Source: Azonexus sp.
Lineage (GTDB): Bacteria > Pseudomonadota > Gammaproteobacteria > Burkholderiales > Rhodocyclaceae
NCBI GenBank assembly: GCA_030697085.1
Contig: JAUYQT010000419.1
Span: forward strand, 1-14,071
Direction of reading: 5' to 3'
DNA length: 14,071 bases
This document shows, one piece after another, positions 1 to 6,639 of the stretch. Positions within the stretch are counted from its first letter, which is position 1. Every line of letters starts with the position of its first letter. Below the pieces are notes generated by a model that had not been told where the DNA came from, made no database searches, and saw nothing but the letters and a program-made list of their open reading frames with translations. A program made the translations under genes and the position numbers.

Positions 1-170
1 TAGCTGATGACCACCGAGCCGATGTCCGGCACGATGCGCACATCCTGCACGGCAGCGTGTTTGCGGAGGAGGATTTCCAGGATGTAGCAGCGTTCCTGTT
101 CCTTGACCAGTGCGGGTGCAATGACGCGAATGCGGCGTGTCAGTCGATGGACGACCCGGCAGTTTTTCAT
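1..170 (-). CDS. Heavy-metal P-type ATPase, N-terminal fragment (runs off left edge)
   Basis: The first 56 residues are visible. They begin MKNCRVVHRLTRRIRVIAPA and continue with a pattern ending in VQDVRIVPDIGSVVI. This follows the degenerate HMA2-like domain found at the N-terminus of some P1B-type metal-transporting ATPases: a conserved HRL..R.R.R start, a helix, then V..V.....GS.VI. There is no CxxC copper site in the visible part, as is usual for this HMA2-type domain. The start codon lies 4 nt after the stop of the upstream HMA2-like gene, so the two are probably translated together. The catalytic core (DKTG, TGES, CPx) is outside the window, so metal and direction of transport cannot be read. 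Copper is inferred from the neighbours. It could instead be another stand-alone HMA2 protein. Confidence 0.6.
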   Translation of the reverse strand, partial: MKNCRVVHRLTRRIRVIAPALVKEQERCYILEILLRKHAAVQDVRIVPDIGSVVIS

Positions 171-174
171 GGCT

Positions 175-837
175 TTATTTGGTTTTGCGGTAACGGACGA
201 GCAGGAAGATCAGATAAAACGTCGTCATCCAGGCGCTGCTGTGGGCCAGCGGCTCTTTCAGCCAGCGTTTGGTGATCAGATCCCAGTGCGCCTTGATCAG
301 ATAAAAAGCGACCATGTCGTTGAAGAAATTGATGATCGCCTTCTCGGTCAGGGCGCTGGCCAGCACCGGCTGCAGCTTGCGATGCAGAGAATCGGCCGGG
401 GCGTTGTCTGGCGGGGCGAGCAGTTGGCGGGCCTTGGCCAGAAGGGGTTTCAGCAAGTCGGCGGCTTGCTGGCCGAGCGGGCCGGAACGGCTGAACCCGG
501 CTTCGGTGCTGCTTGCTGCGTTGGCCGTTGTATTTGCCGATGGACTGGCCGAATCTTCATCAGATTCCGCTTCGCTGAGCGGCAAATCATCAAGCAGGCC
601 GAACAGGTGCCGCGCCACCTGCGGCGTACTGCAGGCGGCGGCATCGTAGCGCAGGGAAATTCGCTGCCAACTGCGGTCGACCGCAGCACTCTGCAGGCCA
701 CTCAATTTCAGCATGCCTTGCTCAATGGCCATCGCCGCCGCCGCGCCGCATAACTCGGTGGGCAGCGCAAGGCGCAAAGACCCCGGCTCGCGATGAATGA
801 CCTGAATAAGTTTCGCCAGTTCGGCAGGGTTCGACAT
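175..837 (-). CDS. Stand-alone HMA2-like protein with C-terminal membrane-associated segment
   Basis: This is a 220-aa protein. Residues 10-85 resemble the degenerate heavy-metal-associated fold that begins the downstream P-type ATPase (a HREPGSLRLALP start and later RISLRYD). It lacks the CxxC metal site. Residues 86-120 are a low-complexity Ser/Asp/Ala linker. Residues 165-214 are hydrophobic and amphipathic (EKAIINFFNDMVAFYLIKAH, then AWMTTFYLIFLLV) and probably bind the membrane. I chose ATG at 837 because GAGGAG sits 6 nt upstream, overlapping the stop of the previous gene. A TTG immediately before it at 840 is a less likely start. The role is unknown. Its position directly before the ATPase suggests a partner or regulatory subunit of that pump, which is inference. 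Confidence 0.7.
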   Translation of the reverse strand: MSNPAELAKLIQVIHREPGSLRLALPTELCGAAAAMAIEQGMLKLSGLQSAAVDRSWQRISLRYDAAACSTPQVARHLFGLLDDLPLSEAESDEDSASPSANTTANAASSTEAGFSRSGPLGQQAADLLKPLLAKARQLLAPPDNAPADSLHRKLQPVLASALTEKAIINFFNDMVAFYLIKAHWDLITKRWLKEPLAHSSAWMTTFYLIFLLVRYRKTK

Positions 838-847
838 CAAACGCTCC

Positions 848-1243
848 TCAGGGGGCCGGGGTTTCCGGCGTGCTGGTGACGACGGTGACGGCGGTGCTTG
901 CCGGTTTGGGTGAAATCTTCTCTTCGGCCTCCGCCATCAGGTCGCTGAGATTCTCCTTCTGGTTGAGCGCGAAATCCTTGCCCATGCCGGTCACCTTGGA
1001 CAAGCCTTCGATAATTTCCTTTTGGTACTTGTGGGCGAGAAATCCGACTACAACGCCGGCAGCCAGGCCGCCAACCAGCAAAGTCAGCGGATTGCGCAAG
1101 AGGCTGGCGCCGAGCAGGCCACGGCCGGCTGCAAAGCCGCTTGCCGCCATCATGGCACCCTGGGCGATCGGGGTTTTCATCACATGCTCGGCAGTTTTGC
1201 TCATCATGTGCGGCATTTTCTTCATCATTTCTTCGGTCATCAT
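848..1243 (-). CDS. Met-rich single-span membrane protein (YtxH-like build)
   Basis: This is a 131-aa protein. The first 32 residues hold ten methionines and two histidines (MMTEEMMKKMPHMMSKTAEH), a composition that could bind Cu(I). A Gly/Ala-rich hydrophobic segment spans residues 53-70, followed by a charged helix (71-110) and a Pro/Thr-rich tail. The general plan of one membrane span and a long soluble helix recalls YtxH-like proteins, but I see no firm family match. AGGA lies 7 nt before the start codon. It sits between the small CCxGC protein and the HMA2-like gene in the same transcription unit, which supports a role in metal handling by the P-type ATPase module. The topology and the metal are inferred. 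Confidence 0.7.
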   Translation of the reverse strand: MMTEEMMKKMPHMMSKTAEHVMKTPIAQGAMMAASGFAAGRGLLGASLLRNPLTLLVGGLAAGVVVGFLAHKYQKEIIEGLSKVTGMGKDFALNQKENLSDLMAEAEEKISPKPASTAVTVVTSTPETPAP

Positions 1244-1254
1244 GGCGTTTCCTT

Positions 1255-1449
1255 TCAGGATTTCTGGGGCTGATTTTGGGTATTTTCTTGGCTATTTTGA
1301 ACCGGCATTTCCTGGATGTCATGCAACATACCGAAAATGCCCAGGCAGCCTTCGCAGCAGAATTGCAATTGTTTTTCCGGGGTGTTCAGGACGAAGGGTT
1401 TTACGCCGACATCAAGGCCGCAGAGGTCGCAGGCTTTTGGCTGGCTCAT
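1255..1449 (-). CDS. Small Cys-rich metal-binding protein (CxxC ... CCxGC)
   Basis: This is a 64-aa protein with C7-x2-C10-G at the N-terminus and FCCEGC at residues 30-35, followed by a short helix (LGIFGMLHDI). The pattern matches the cysteine-rich metal-binding module that precedes the HMA domain in CcoI/FixI-type copper ATPases of cbb3 oxidase assembly. Here it is a separate polypeptide. The C-terminal 15 residues are polar and Gln/Asn-rich. The start overlaps the stop of the TlpA-like gene (ATGA), indicating translational coupling. It is likely cytoplasmic, delivering or sensing copper (or zinc) for the pump encoded downstream. The five cysteines are seen; the metal identity is inferred. 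Confidence 0.75.
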   Translation of the reverse strand: MSQPKACDLCGLDVGVKPFVLNTPEKQLQFCCEGCLGIFGMLHDIQEMPVQNSQENTQNQPQKS

Positions 1450-1937
1450 TTCATCAATTCCAGCACCTGGCGCTCGAAAGTCGCCTCGTCGGCCTCGCCG
1501 ACAATCTTGGCGCGGACGATGCCCTTGCCGTCGATAAAGAAAGTGGTGGGCAGCCCGACAACGCCGTAACTGCGGGCAATCGCCGAGTTTTCATCGAGCA
1601 GCGCCGGATAGCTGGCGCCAATTTTTTTCATGAAGGCATGGATCGTCGCCTTGTCCTGCCCGGTGTTGACGGCCAGAACTTCCAGCCCTTTGCCTTTGTG
1701 GCGCTGATAGACGCTTTCGATCGCCTTCATTTCGCCCTCGCAATACTTGCACCAGTCAGCCCAGAAGCGGATGACCAATGGTTTTCCGAAGAAGGCCGCG
1801 GGGAAGTGTGTGGCGCCGCCATCGCTACGAAAGGTCTGGAAGGTCGGTGCAATGCTGCCGATATTGAGGTTGACCGTCGGTGCGCTACCGCCACAGGCAG
1901 TCAGCAAAAGGGCGAAGATCAGGGGCGTCAGTTTCAT
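1446..1937 (-). CDS. TlpA/ResA-like thiol-disulfide oxidoreductase lipoprotein
   Basis: This is a 163-aa thioredoxin-fold protein exported as a lipoprotein: hydrophobic signal peptide, lipobox LLTAC with Cys15, then GGSAP. The active site is WCKYC (Cys63, Cys66) in the context VIRFWADWCKYCEGEM, and the cis-proline loop is VGLPTTFF (Pro130). Length and motifs fit the TlpA/ResA family, which keeps periplasmic cysteines reduced for cytochrome c maturation or for loading copper into Sco and CuA sites. It starts 1 nt after the stop of the polytopic protein and ends overlapping the next start. Among Sco and other Cys-rich proteins, its likely job is reducing their metal-binding thiols. The anchored location (inner or outer membrane) cannot be fixed from sequence. 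Confidence 0.9.
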   Translation of the reverse strand: MKLTPLIFALLLTACGGSAPTVNLNIGSIAPTFQTFRSDGGATHFPAAFFGKPLVIRFWADWCKYCEGEMKAIESVYQRHKGKGLEVLAVNTGQDKATIHAFMKKIGASYPALLDENSAIARSYGVVGLPTTFFIDGKGIVRAKIVGEADEATFERQVLELMK

Positions 1938-1938
1938 G

Positions 1939-2946
1939 TCAGTGCTCGATCAGGATCAGCTTGGAAGCCAGGACGAAATAGCTTGCGACGGCGATGAACA
2001 AACTATAACCAACCGCGGCGACGCCGGCCAGACGAGCCGAGACGCCGGGGATGACGGCCGCCAGGCTACGCACCCGGGCGAAGGGCTGCAAGGCGCCTGC
2101 CCCGAGTCCGGCCGCGGTGGCGGTGAACAGCGGCAGGTAGAGCCAGTAGCCCTGATAGTCGTATTCCGGCTTCAAAATGCAGAAGGGGCAGTGGTGGTGT
2201 GGGTGTTCGTAAATGTAGAGCGAGATGAAGGAGAGCACGCCGATGATGGCCGCGACAAAACCGGCGGCGCTGGCCGCGGCGAGCAAATAACCGCTGCGCC
2301 GGCTGCCCCGTCGCCAATGCCAGAGCGCCACACCAATTGCTGCGGTCAACCCGGAATAAAAGAGAAAAATCGCCGGCTGCGCTTCCATTCCCGAGGCCTC
2401 GCCGGCAATCGTTTTTGCCTCGCCGGAAAATAGACTGCCGCAGCAGGAGGTGATGACGTTGGCCTTGAGGCCGAGAAAATATTGCAGCTCCAGCCAGAAG
2501 CTGAGAACCAGCACCGGCAGCAGCAGGAGCAGCAGGCCGTATTTGATGCGAACCAGCGGGTAATCCGGGGCGCGGGTGTCGACGTGGTTGATCGCCAGCC
2601 ACATGGCGGCGAGGAAAAAGACGCCCATCTGGCTGATCAGCGAGGGAAAGCCGTAGTCATTGACGTTGAGCGTGCCAACCGCGCACATGGCGCCGACGAA
2701 CATGCCGGACAGGCGGTCGGCGTTGAAAACAAAGAGCAGCAGGGCGGCAAGCTGGATGACGAAGACGAAGCTGAGCAGCGTTGAAAAGAGATAGGTACGG
2801 CGTTCCAGCGCCAGTTGCTGCTCCGAACCGCTGCGGATATCCCAGCGCAGGATGACCTGCACGGCAAACGGCGCCGCTGCCGTCAACATTAGCACCGCAA
2901 CGCCGGCGGCCATGAGGAGGGCGATGATCGCAGGTTGAAAAAGCAT
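1939..2946 (-). CDS. Polytopic membrane protein with HPHHHCPFC motif, unknown family
   Basis: This is a 335-aa protein with about eight hydrophobic segments (near residues 5-30, 52-75, 100-120, 135-158, 192-210, 218-247, 266-285 and 305-330). It carries striking potential metal or redox ligands: Cys88 in MCAVGTLNVNDYG, the adjacent pair Cys168-Cys169 (SCCGSLFSGE), and HPHHHCPFC at residues 248-256. These occur in or next to loops, as in copper-trafficking or DsbB-like thiol proteins, but I do not recognise the family. It lies between the ABC ATPase (6 nt before) and the TlpA lipoprotein (1 nt after). It could be a copper-binding membrane subunit of the ABC system, or a membrane partner of the thioredoxin. 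Function is not established. Confidence 0.75.
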   Translation of the reverse strand: MLFQPAIIALLMAAGVAVLMLTAAAPFAVQVILRWDIRSGSEQQLALERRTYLFSTLLSFVFVIQLAALLLFVFNADRLSGMFVGAMCAVGTLNVNDYGFPSLISQMGVFFLAAMWLAINHVDTRAPDYPLVRIKYGLLLLLLPVLVLSFWLELQYFLGLKANVITSCCGSLFSGEAKTIAGEASGMEAQPAIFLFYSGLTAAIGVALWHWRRGSRRSGYLLAAASAAGFVAAIIGVLSFISLYIYEHPHHHCPFCILKPEYDYQGYWLYLPLFTATAAGLGAGALQPFARVRSLAAVIPGVSARLAGVAAVGYSLFIAVASYFVLASKLILIEH

Positions 2947-2952
2947 GGCGGA

Positions 2953-3627
2953 TCAGTCGTCGGTTAACTTGCCGTCGCGGATGCCGACGACACGATGAAC
3001 GGCCGATGATTCGACCACCAGCGGATCGTGGCTGGTCAGCAGCACGGTCTTGCCGGCGGCGGTGAAACTTTCGAGGATGGCCATGAATTCGCGCGACAGG
3101 GCGGTATCGAGATTGGCCGTCGGCTCGTCGGCGATGATCACTTGCGGGTTGTTGATCAAGGCGCGGGCAATCGCCACCCGCTGCTGTTCGCCGCCGGAGA
3201 GCCATTCAACCTTGGCGTGCAGGCGGTGTTCAAGCTTGAGCTGGGCAAAGAGCTGGCTGGCCGATGCAACCAGTTCGGCCCGCGGTCGGCCGGTCGGGAA
3301 GCCGGGCAGGATGACGTTTTCCAGTGCCGACAAACCTTTGATCAGGTTGAATTGCTGGAAAATGAAGCCGAAACTTTGCCGGCGGATTTCGGTCAGGAAG
3401 CGCTCCGGCAAGCCGGAAATATCTTCACCGCGAAAGCGCACGCGACCGCTGGTCGGTCGTGAAAGGCAGCCGACCAGCGTCAGCAGGGTAGTTTTACCGG
3501 AACCGCTCGGGCCGCGAAAGGCGGTCACCTTGCCGGCTTCCAGCGTCAGGTCGATCCCGTTCAAGGCCCAGTATTCATTGGGCTTGCCCTGGTTAAAGGC
3601 TTTCTTGATATTGGATAGTTCGATCAT
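2953..3627 (-). CDS. ABC transporter ATPase (LolD/MacB type)
   Basis: This 224-aa nucleotide-binding subunit has Walker A GPSGSGKTT (39-47), Q-loop FIFQQFNL (88-95), signature LSGGEQQR (143-150), Walker B VIIADEPTANLD (163-174) and H-loop His200 (LLTSHDP). Length and spacing match the LolD/MacB/FtsE group that pairs with FtsX-fold permeases. The ATG overlaps the permease stop (ATGA), so the two are translationally coupled. A longer reading of this frame, starting within the permease gene, is only a shadow. These ATPases drive mechanotransmission or extrusion of periplasmic or membrane substrates rather than classical uptake. The neighbours point to a copper or thiol-linked substrate, which is inference. 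Confidence 0.93.
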   Translation of the reverse strand: MIELSNIKKAFNQGKPNEYWALNGIDLTLEAGKVTAFRGPSGSGKTTLLTLVGCLSRPTSGRVRFRGEDISGLPERFLTEIRRQSFGFIFQQFNLIKGLSALENVILPGFPTGRPRAELVASASQLFAQLKLEHRLHAKVEWLSGGEQQRVAIARALINNPQVIIADEPTANLDTALSREFMAILESFTAAGKTVLLTSHDPLVVESSAVHRVVGIRDGKLTDD

Positions 3628-4769
3628 CGCATCACCGCATCGGGGTCGGTAATCGCGGCTCGCCAGATCGGCACCAGCACCGCCGCTGTGTAGGGAAAGA
3701 CCGTGAAAAAGAACAAAGTGGCGATCTGCAGGCCGTCGACCGCAGGCACCAGCGTAAAGCGCGGGTAGAGCACGGCCCAGCCCTTCAATACCGGCTCGAA
3801 GATGGGGGCGCCGAAGTGGAAGACGTGAATGTAGGCGCCGACAAAACCAAGCAGGAAGGCGGTCAGTGAAATCAGCAGGCCTTCCCACAGCTTCATGCGG
3901 ATCACGTCGCCGGTTTCCCAGCCGATAGCCTTGAGAATGCCGATTTCGCGCTTTTCCTCGGCAGAAAGACCGGAGGCTTTCTCCCAGGCCAGAATGACGA
4001 AGGCGAGAATGGCGCCGGAAAGCACGGTGAGAACAATGCCTTCGCGCCAGTCGAAAACGCTCTGATAGGTGCGCAACACTTCCTCGCGCAGGATCGGCCG
4101 CGAATCCGGCAAGGCTTCGGCCAGCTTGGCGGCGATGTTGCGGACTTCCAGCGGGTTGGCGACCGACAGCGCGATGTTGGTGTAATGGCCGGCCGGGTAT
4201 TCAAAGAAGGCGCGGAAATCGGCTTCCGAGACCAGCACCAGATCGGCTGACAGCAGTTCGGAATCCGGTGACAAAACGCTGGCCACCTTGAAGGCAAAGA
4301 GCTTGCCGGAATACGAGCGGAAGGAAATGACGTTGCCCGTGGCCAGGCCACGCGCCCGGGCCAGCGTCGCGCCGACCATGATCGTGCCGCTGGCCACCTC
4401 ATCGGCCGGGCGCGCCATGAAGGTGTAATTGGCATTGACCACGGGGTCGTAGTAATAACCCCAGAGCCGCCCTTCTTTTTTCTGGACGCCGCGAATGCGC
4501 CCGATTTTGTCGAGATAGTCCGGCGGAATCAGGTCGTGCCGGCCGGCCACCATGCGCTGCAGGATGACTTCCGGCGAACCGGCCAGCACGAAGGTGGCTT
4601 CAGTGCGCAGGGCGTTGGTGAACAGCGCCAGCGAGGCGAGGACGAAGACCAGCAGCGCGTAGGCGACGAGCAGGCCGAGGTTTTTGGTTTTGCGCCGGCC
4701 AAGCGAGGCCAGCGTGAAATCAATCAGGTGACGCTGTTTTTCCAGCCACGGCGAGGCGAGATTCGGCAT
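3624..4769 (-). CDS. ABC transporter permease, FtsX/MacB fold
   Basis: This 381-aa protein has one N-terminal transmembrane helix (about 30-52), a long periplasmic domain (about 55-240) and three C-terminal helices (about 246-268, 295-317, 350-372). The cytoplasmic coupling segment SAEEKREIGILKAIGWETGD is the hallmark of FtsX/MacB/LolC-type permeases. It pairs with the ATPase encoded immediately downstream. The first 50 nt overlap the 3' end of the 118-aa gene in another frame, an unusually long overlap. The first ATG gives a sensible N-terminus (a short soluble stretch, then SLGRRKTKNLGLLVAYALLV), but a later non-ATG start is possible. The substrate is unknown; the context is copper handling. 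Confidence 0.9.
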   Translation of the reverse strand: MPNLASPWLEKQRHLIDFTLASLGRRKTKNLGLLVAYALLVFVLASLALFTNALRTEATFVLAGSPEVILQRMVAGRHDLIPPDYLDKIGRIRGVQKKEGRLWGYYYDPVVNANYTFMARPADEVASGTIMVGATLARARGLATGNVISFRSYSGKLFAFKVASVLSPDSELLSADLVLVSEADFRAFFEYPAGHYTNIALSVANPLEVRNIAAKLAEALPDSRPILREEVLRTYQSVFDWREGIVLTVLSGAILAFVILAWEKASGLSAEEKREIGILKAIGWETGDVIRMKLWEGLLISLTAFLLGFVGAYIHVFHFGAPIFEPVLKGWAVLYPRFTLVPAVDGLQIATLFFFTVFPYTAAVLVPIWRAAITDPDAVMR

Positions 4770-5076
4770 GGGATTCCGTTAAGAGGGCGGGCGGCGGCAG
4801 GAGAGAGCCGGTCGGGAAATGGTCAAAGGCGCCGGGGTGATCCTGCAGCGCCGAATGCAGATCGGCCTGCGTTGGGTGGCGGGTGTAGCGGGATTCGGTG
4901 AATAGCGCCAGATCGGTCAGGCCAAGTTTGGCGACCAGCGCCTGCGTCGCCAGCAGCTTTTGTTGCTGTGCTGCGGTCGACTGCCCGGAAAGGGCAAAAA
5001 TCAGGATGCAGGCGGTGCCGAGGCTGGCCAGCAGCAGAAAAGCCAGGGTCGAGGGCCGGCGAGGCATATGTAACAT
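4720..5076 (-). CDS. Small membrane-anchored periplasmic protein of unknown function
   Basis: This is a 118-aa protein with an N-terminal hydrophobic anchor (residues 10-30) after a basic start (MPRRPST). The rest is periplasmic and includes the stretch DLALFTESRYTRHPTQADLH followed by QDHPGAFDHFPTGSLLPPP. His and aromatic residues are regularly spaced there (H67, H74, H80, H86), which might bind metal. The ATG overlaps the sco stop codon by 1 nt (TGATG), indicating coupled translation. A second ATG three codons later is an equally possible start. Its 3' end overlaps the permease start by 50 nt. I do not recognise a named family. The packing suggests it is a fixed partner of the Sco-ABC module. 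Confidence 0.7.
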   Translation of the reverse strand: MLHMPRRPSTLAFLLLASLGTACILIFALSGQSTAAQQQKLLATQALVAKLGLTDLALFTESRYTRHPTQADLHSALQDHPGAFDHFPTGSLLPPPALLTESHAESRLAVAGKTASPD

Positions 5077-5654
5077 CAGAGGTATTTTCGGACCGTGGAC
5101 ACCAACTTGTCGGTAGGTGTGCCGAGATCGAGTACGGCGACCAGGCGGCCTTCACCATCAACGACGTAGGTCGACACCGTGTGATCAACGGCGTAACTGC
5201 CATCAGCCTTGGGGGCCTGCTTGATGTAACCGGCGTCAAAGGCTTTCGCCAGGTCGGCAATTTGCGCTGGCGTGCCGGTGATGCCGGCGAGCTGCGGATG
5301 GAAAAAGGAGGTGTATTCCTTGAGATGCTGCAAGGTGTCACGCTCGGGATCGACCGAGACCATGAACATTTTGACCCGCGCCTGTTCAGCCGGCGACAGC
5401 GCATTCATCGCCTGACCGCCAGCAGCCAGCGAGGCCGGGCAGACGTCGGGGCAGTGGGTGTAGCCGAAGTAGATCAGCAAGACCTTGCCGCGTAGTGCTT
5501 TGGAATCGACCGGGCCGTCGGCAGACTGCAGGACGAAATCGGTGCCGGGCGGTAATTTGCTGTCGCGGGGTGGTGGCCCGCTGCGTAAAAACAAGGCAAT
5601 GGCCAGCAAGACCGCCAAGCCGAGTGCTATGCCAATCAGGGTATGTTTTTTCAT
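5076..5654 (-). CDS. sco: Sco1/SenC-family copper chaperone
   Basis: This 192-aa protein has an N-terminal membrane anchor (residues 5-24) and a thioredoxin-fold domain with the Sco copper site: CPDVC (Cys68, Cys72 in YFGYTHCPDVCPASL) and the distal histidine His158 (YAVDHTVSTYVVD). All three ligands are present. Sco proteins deliver copper to, or reduce, the CuA site of haem-copper oxidases. Related proteins serve nitrous oxide reductase. No strong Shine-Dalgarno is visible upstream. It is the first large gene after the 58-aa peptide and is coupled by a TGATG overlap to the 118-aa gene. A TlpA-like thioredoxin encoded four genes further on could keep its cysteines reduced. Confidence 0.95.
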   Translation of the reverse strand: MKKHTLIGIALGLAVLLAIALFLRSGPPPRDSKLPPGTDFVLQSADGPVDSKALRGKVLLIYFGYTHCPDVCPASLAAGGQAMNALSPAEQARVKMFMVSVDPERDTLQHLKEYTSFFHPQLAGITGTPAQIADLAKAFDAGYIKQAPKADGSYAVDHTVSTYVVDGEGRLVAVLDLGTPTDKLVSTVRKYL

Positions 5655-5732
5655 GAGGCGGTTTTGAAACCTTGAAACTGGAAAGGCAAGCCCGCAGTTA
5701 GCCTTGTTGAAAACAGCCTGAAAACGATCGGA

Positions 5733-5909
5733 TCAAAAACGGTTCGCGGCCCGCATCAGGGCACCGCGCAAGGCAATGGTCAAACTCGAACCCAGGCCAA
5801 CCCGTTGGGCCACGGCCGGCAGAATGATCAGCGAGGCCAGTGCAAAGCCAGCGCCGAGCAGCAAGGAAGCCATTTCTGGCTCATTTGATTTGATTTGATT
5901 CTGATTCAT
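5733..5909 (-). CDS. 58-aa single-span membrane peptide
   Basis: This 58-residue peptide has a polar start (MNQNQIKSNEPEMASLLL), a transmembrane stretch at about residues 13-35 (ASLLLGAGFALASLIILPAV) and a basic C-terminus ending RGALMRAANRF. I chose the ATG at 5909, rather than in-frame starts further upstream, because GGGGAG lies a few bases before it and the upstream extension would run through the predicted promoter. It is the first gene after the shared operator motif and may be the operon's leader gene. A tandem ATTTG pentamer falls in codons 4-9. No family is recognised and no function can be assigned. Confidence 0.6.
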   Translation of the reverse strand: MNQNQIKSNEPEMASLLLGAGFALASLIILPAVAQRVGLGSSLTIALRGALMRAANRF

Positions 5910-5928
5910 GGCGCTCTCCCCTTCGCAA

Positions 5929-5981
5929 TGGACTGATCCTAACGAGTTAGCCCTGTGCTGGGAATGCGGCAAATTGTCGCA
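5929..5981 (-). promoter_or_regulatory. Predicted promoter and operator of the sco-ABC-ATPase operon
   Basis: A near-palindrome TGCGGCAAATTGTCGCA occupies 5965-5981. On the minus strand a TAGGAT hexamer at 5941-5936 could serve as the -10. The start point would then be near 5929, placing the motif centre about 42-45 nt upstream, the usual place for an activator that replaces the -35 element. The motif fits TGCGRCA-N4-GTCGC, close to the RegA/PrrA-type box as I remember it, and it recurs upstream of the copper receptor. The motif is seen; promoter function is inferred. Confidence 0.5.
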
Positions 5982-5993
5982 CCTGCCAAACGG

Positions 5994-6623
5994 CTAGGCG
6001 CCTGGTACAGCTAGTTTCACTGTATAGGCCCGCGTTGCATGGACGCCATCGATCTTTACGCTGGCCAAAACACCACTCCGTTCCAGCCCTTTGATCAGGC
6101 GCGAAATGGTTTCAAAACGCAGATTGGTGATGTCGGCGATGTTCTGTCGGGTAGGCAAAATCACCTTATTGCCTGGGTCGGCAAGCAGGCGAATCAGGCC
6201 GATGACCCGATCAATCGCCTGCCCGCCACGCAGTGCAACCACATCTGCCGCCCGGCGTTGGGCGATGGCCAGGGATTCAAGCAGTGATTCACCCGCCGTT
6301 GCGCTTTGGCCTTCCGGCCAGGGCGTCAGCTCGCAGCGGGTAAGCGCTGAGGCAGAAAAAGTGTAAGTACCGAAGAGCAGGGTTTCACAGCCGAGGATGT
6401 CGCCGGCGATAGCCAGGCTGGCAAAAACGGGCTCGCCTGCGGGGTTCAGTGTATCAAGCCGGACGACGCCATGCCGCACCCGCCAGGCAAAGCCTTCGCT
6501 ACCGCTGTGGTACAGCGCTTCGCCGGCGTCAAAAATACGCGCCTGCCGTGATTCTGCCGTGTGGCTGGCTCCTTCCGGGGTGACTTCGTGTTGCTTGCGG
6601 TCAACCGTAAAAAACCGGCTCAT
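5994..6623 (-). CDS. Crp/Fnr-family transcriptional regulator
   Basis: This 209-aa protein has a short cyclic-nucleotide-binding-like beta-barrel (about 28-105), a dimerisation helix (about 110-140) and a C-terminal winged helix-turn-helix (about 157-185). The recognition helix reads RFETISRLIKGL. Glu171, Ser174 and Arg175 correspond to the E..SR triad that FNR and DNR use to read TTGA half-sites. There are only two cysteines (79 and 97), so an FNR-type [4Fe-4S] cluster is not possible. A DNR/NnrR-like haem or NO sensor, or a ligand-free form, is more likely. It lies between the copper receptor and the copper operon, so it is a candidate regulator of both. GAGG precedes the start. A terminator hairpin ends 24 nt upstream, leaving little room for its own promoter. 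Confidence 0.88.
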   Translation of the reverse strand: MSRFFTVDRKQHEVTPEGASHTAESRQARIFDAGEALYHSGSEGFAWRVRHGVVRLDTLNPAGEPVFASLAIAGDILGCETLLFGTYTFSASALTRCELTPWPEGQSATAGESLLESLAIAQRRAADVVALRGGQAIDRVIGLIRLLADPGNKVILPTRQNIADITNLRFETISRLIKGLERSGVLASVKIDGVHATRAYTVKLAVPGA

Positions 6624-6639
6624 TTCAAACCTCGCAGGG

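Noticed and set aside
870..1997. Long plus-strand open frame of 375 codons
   Set aside because: It lies antisense to four coherent minus-strand genes and its translation has no recognisable motifs; it is a high-GC shadow frame.
3628..3888. N-terminal extension of the ABC ATPase frame
   Set aside because: It overlaps the permease gene in another frame and has no ABC features; the ATG at 3627 with ATGA coupling gives the normal length.
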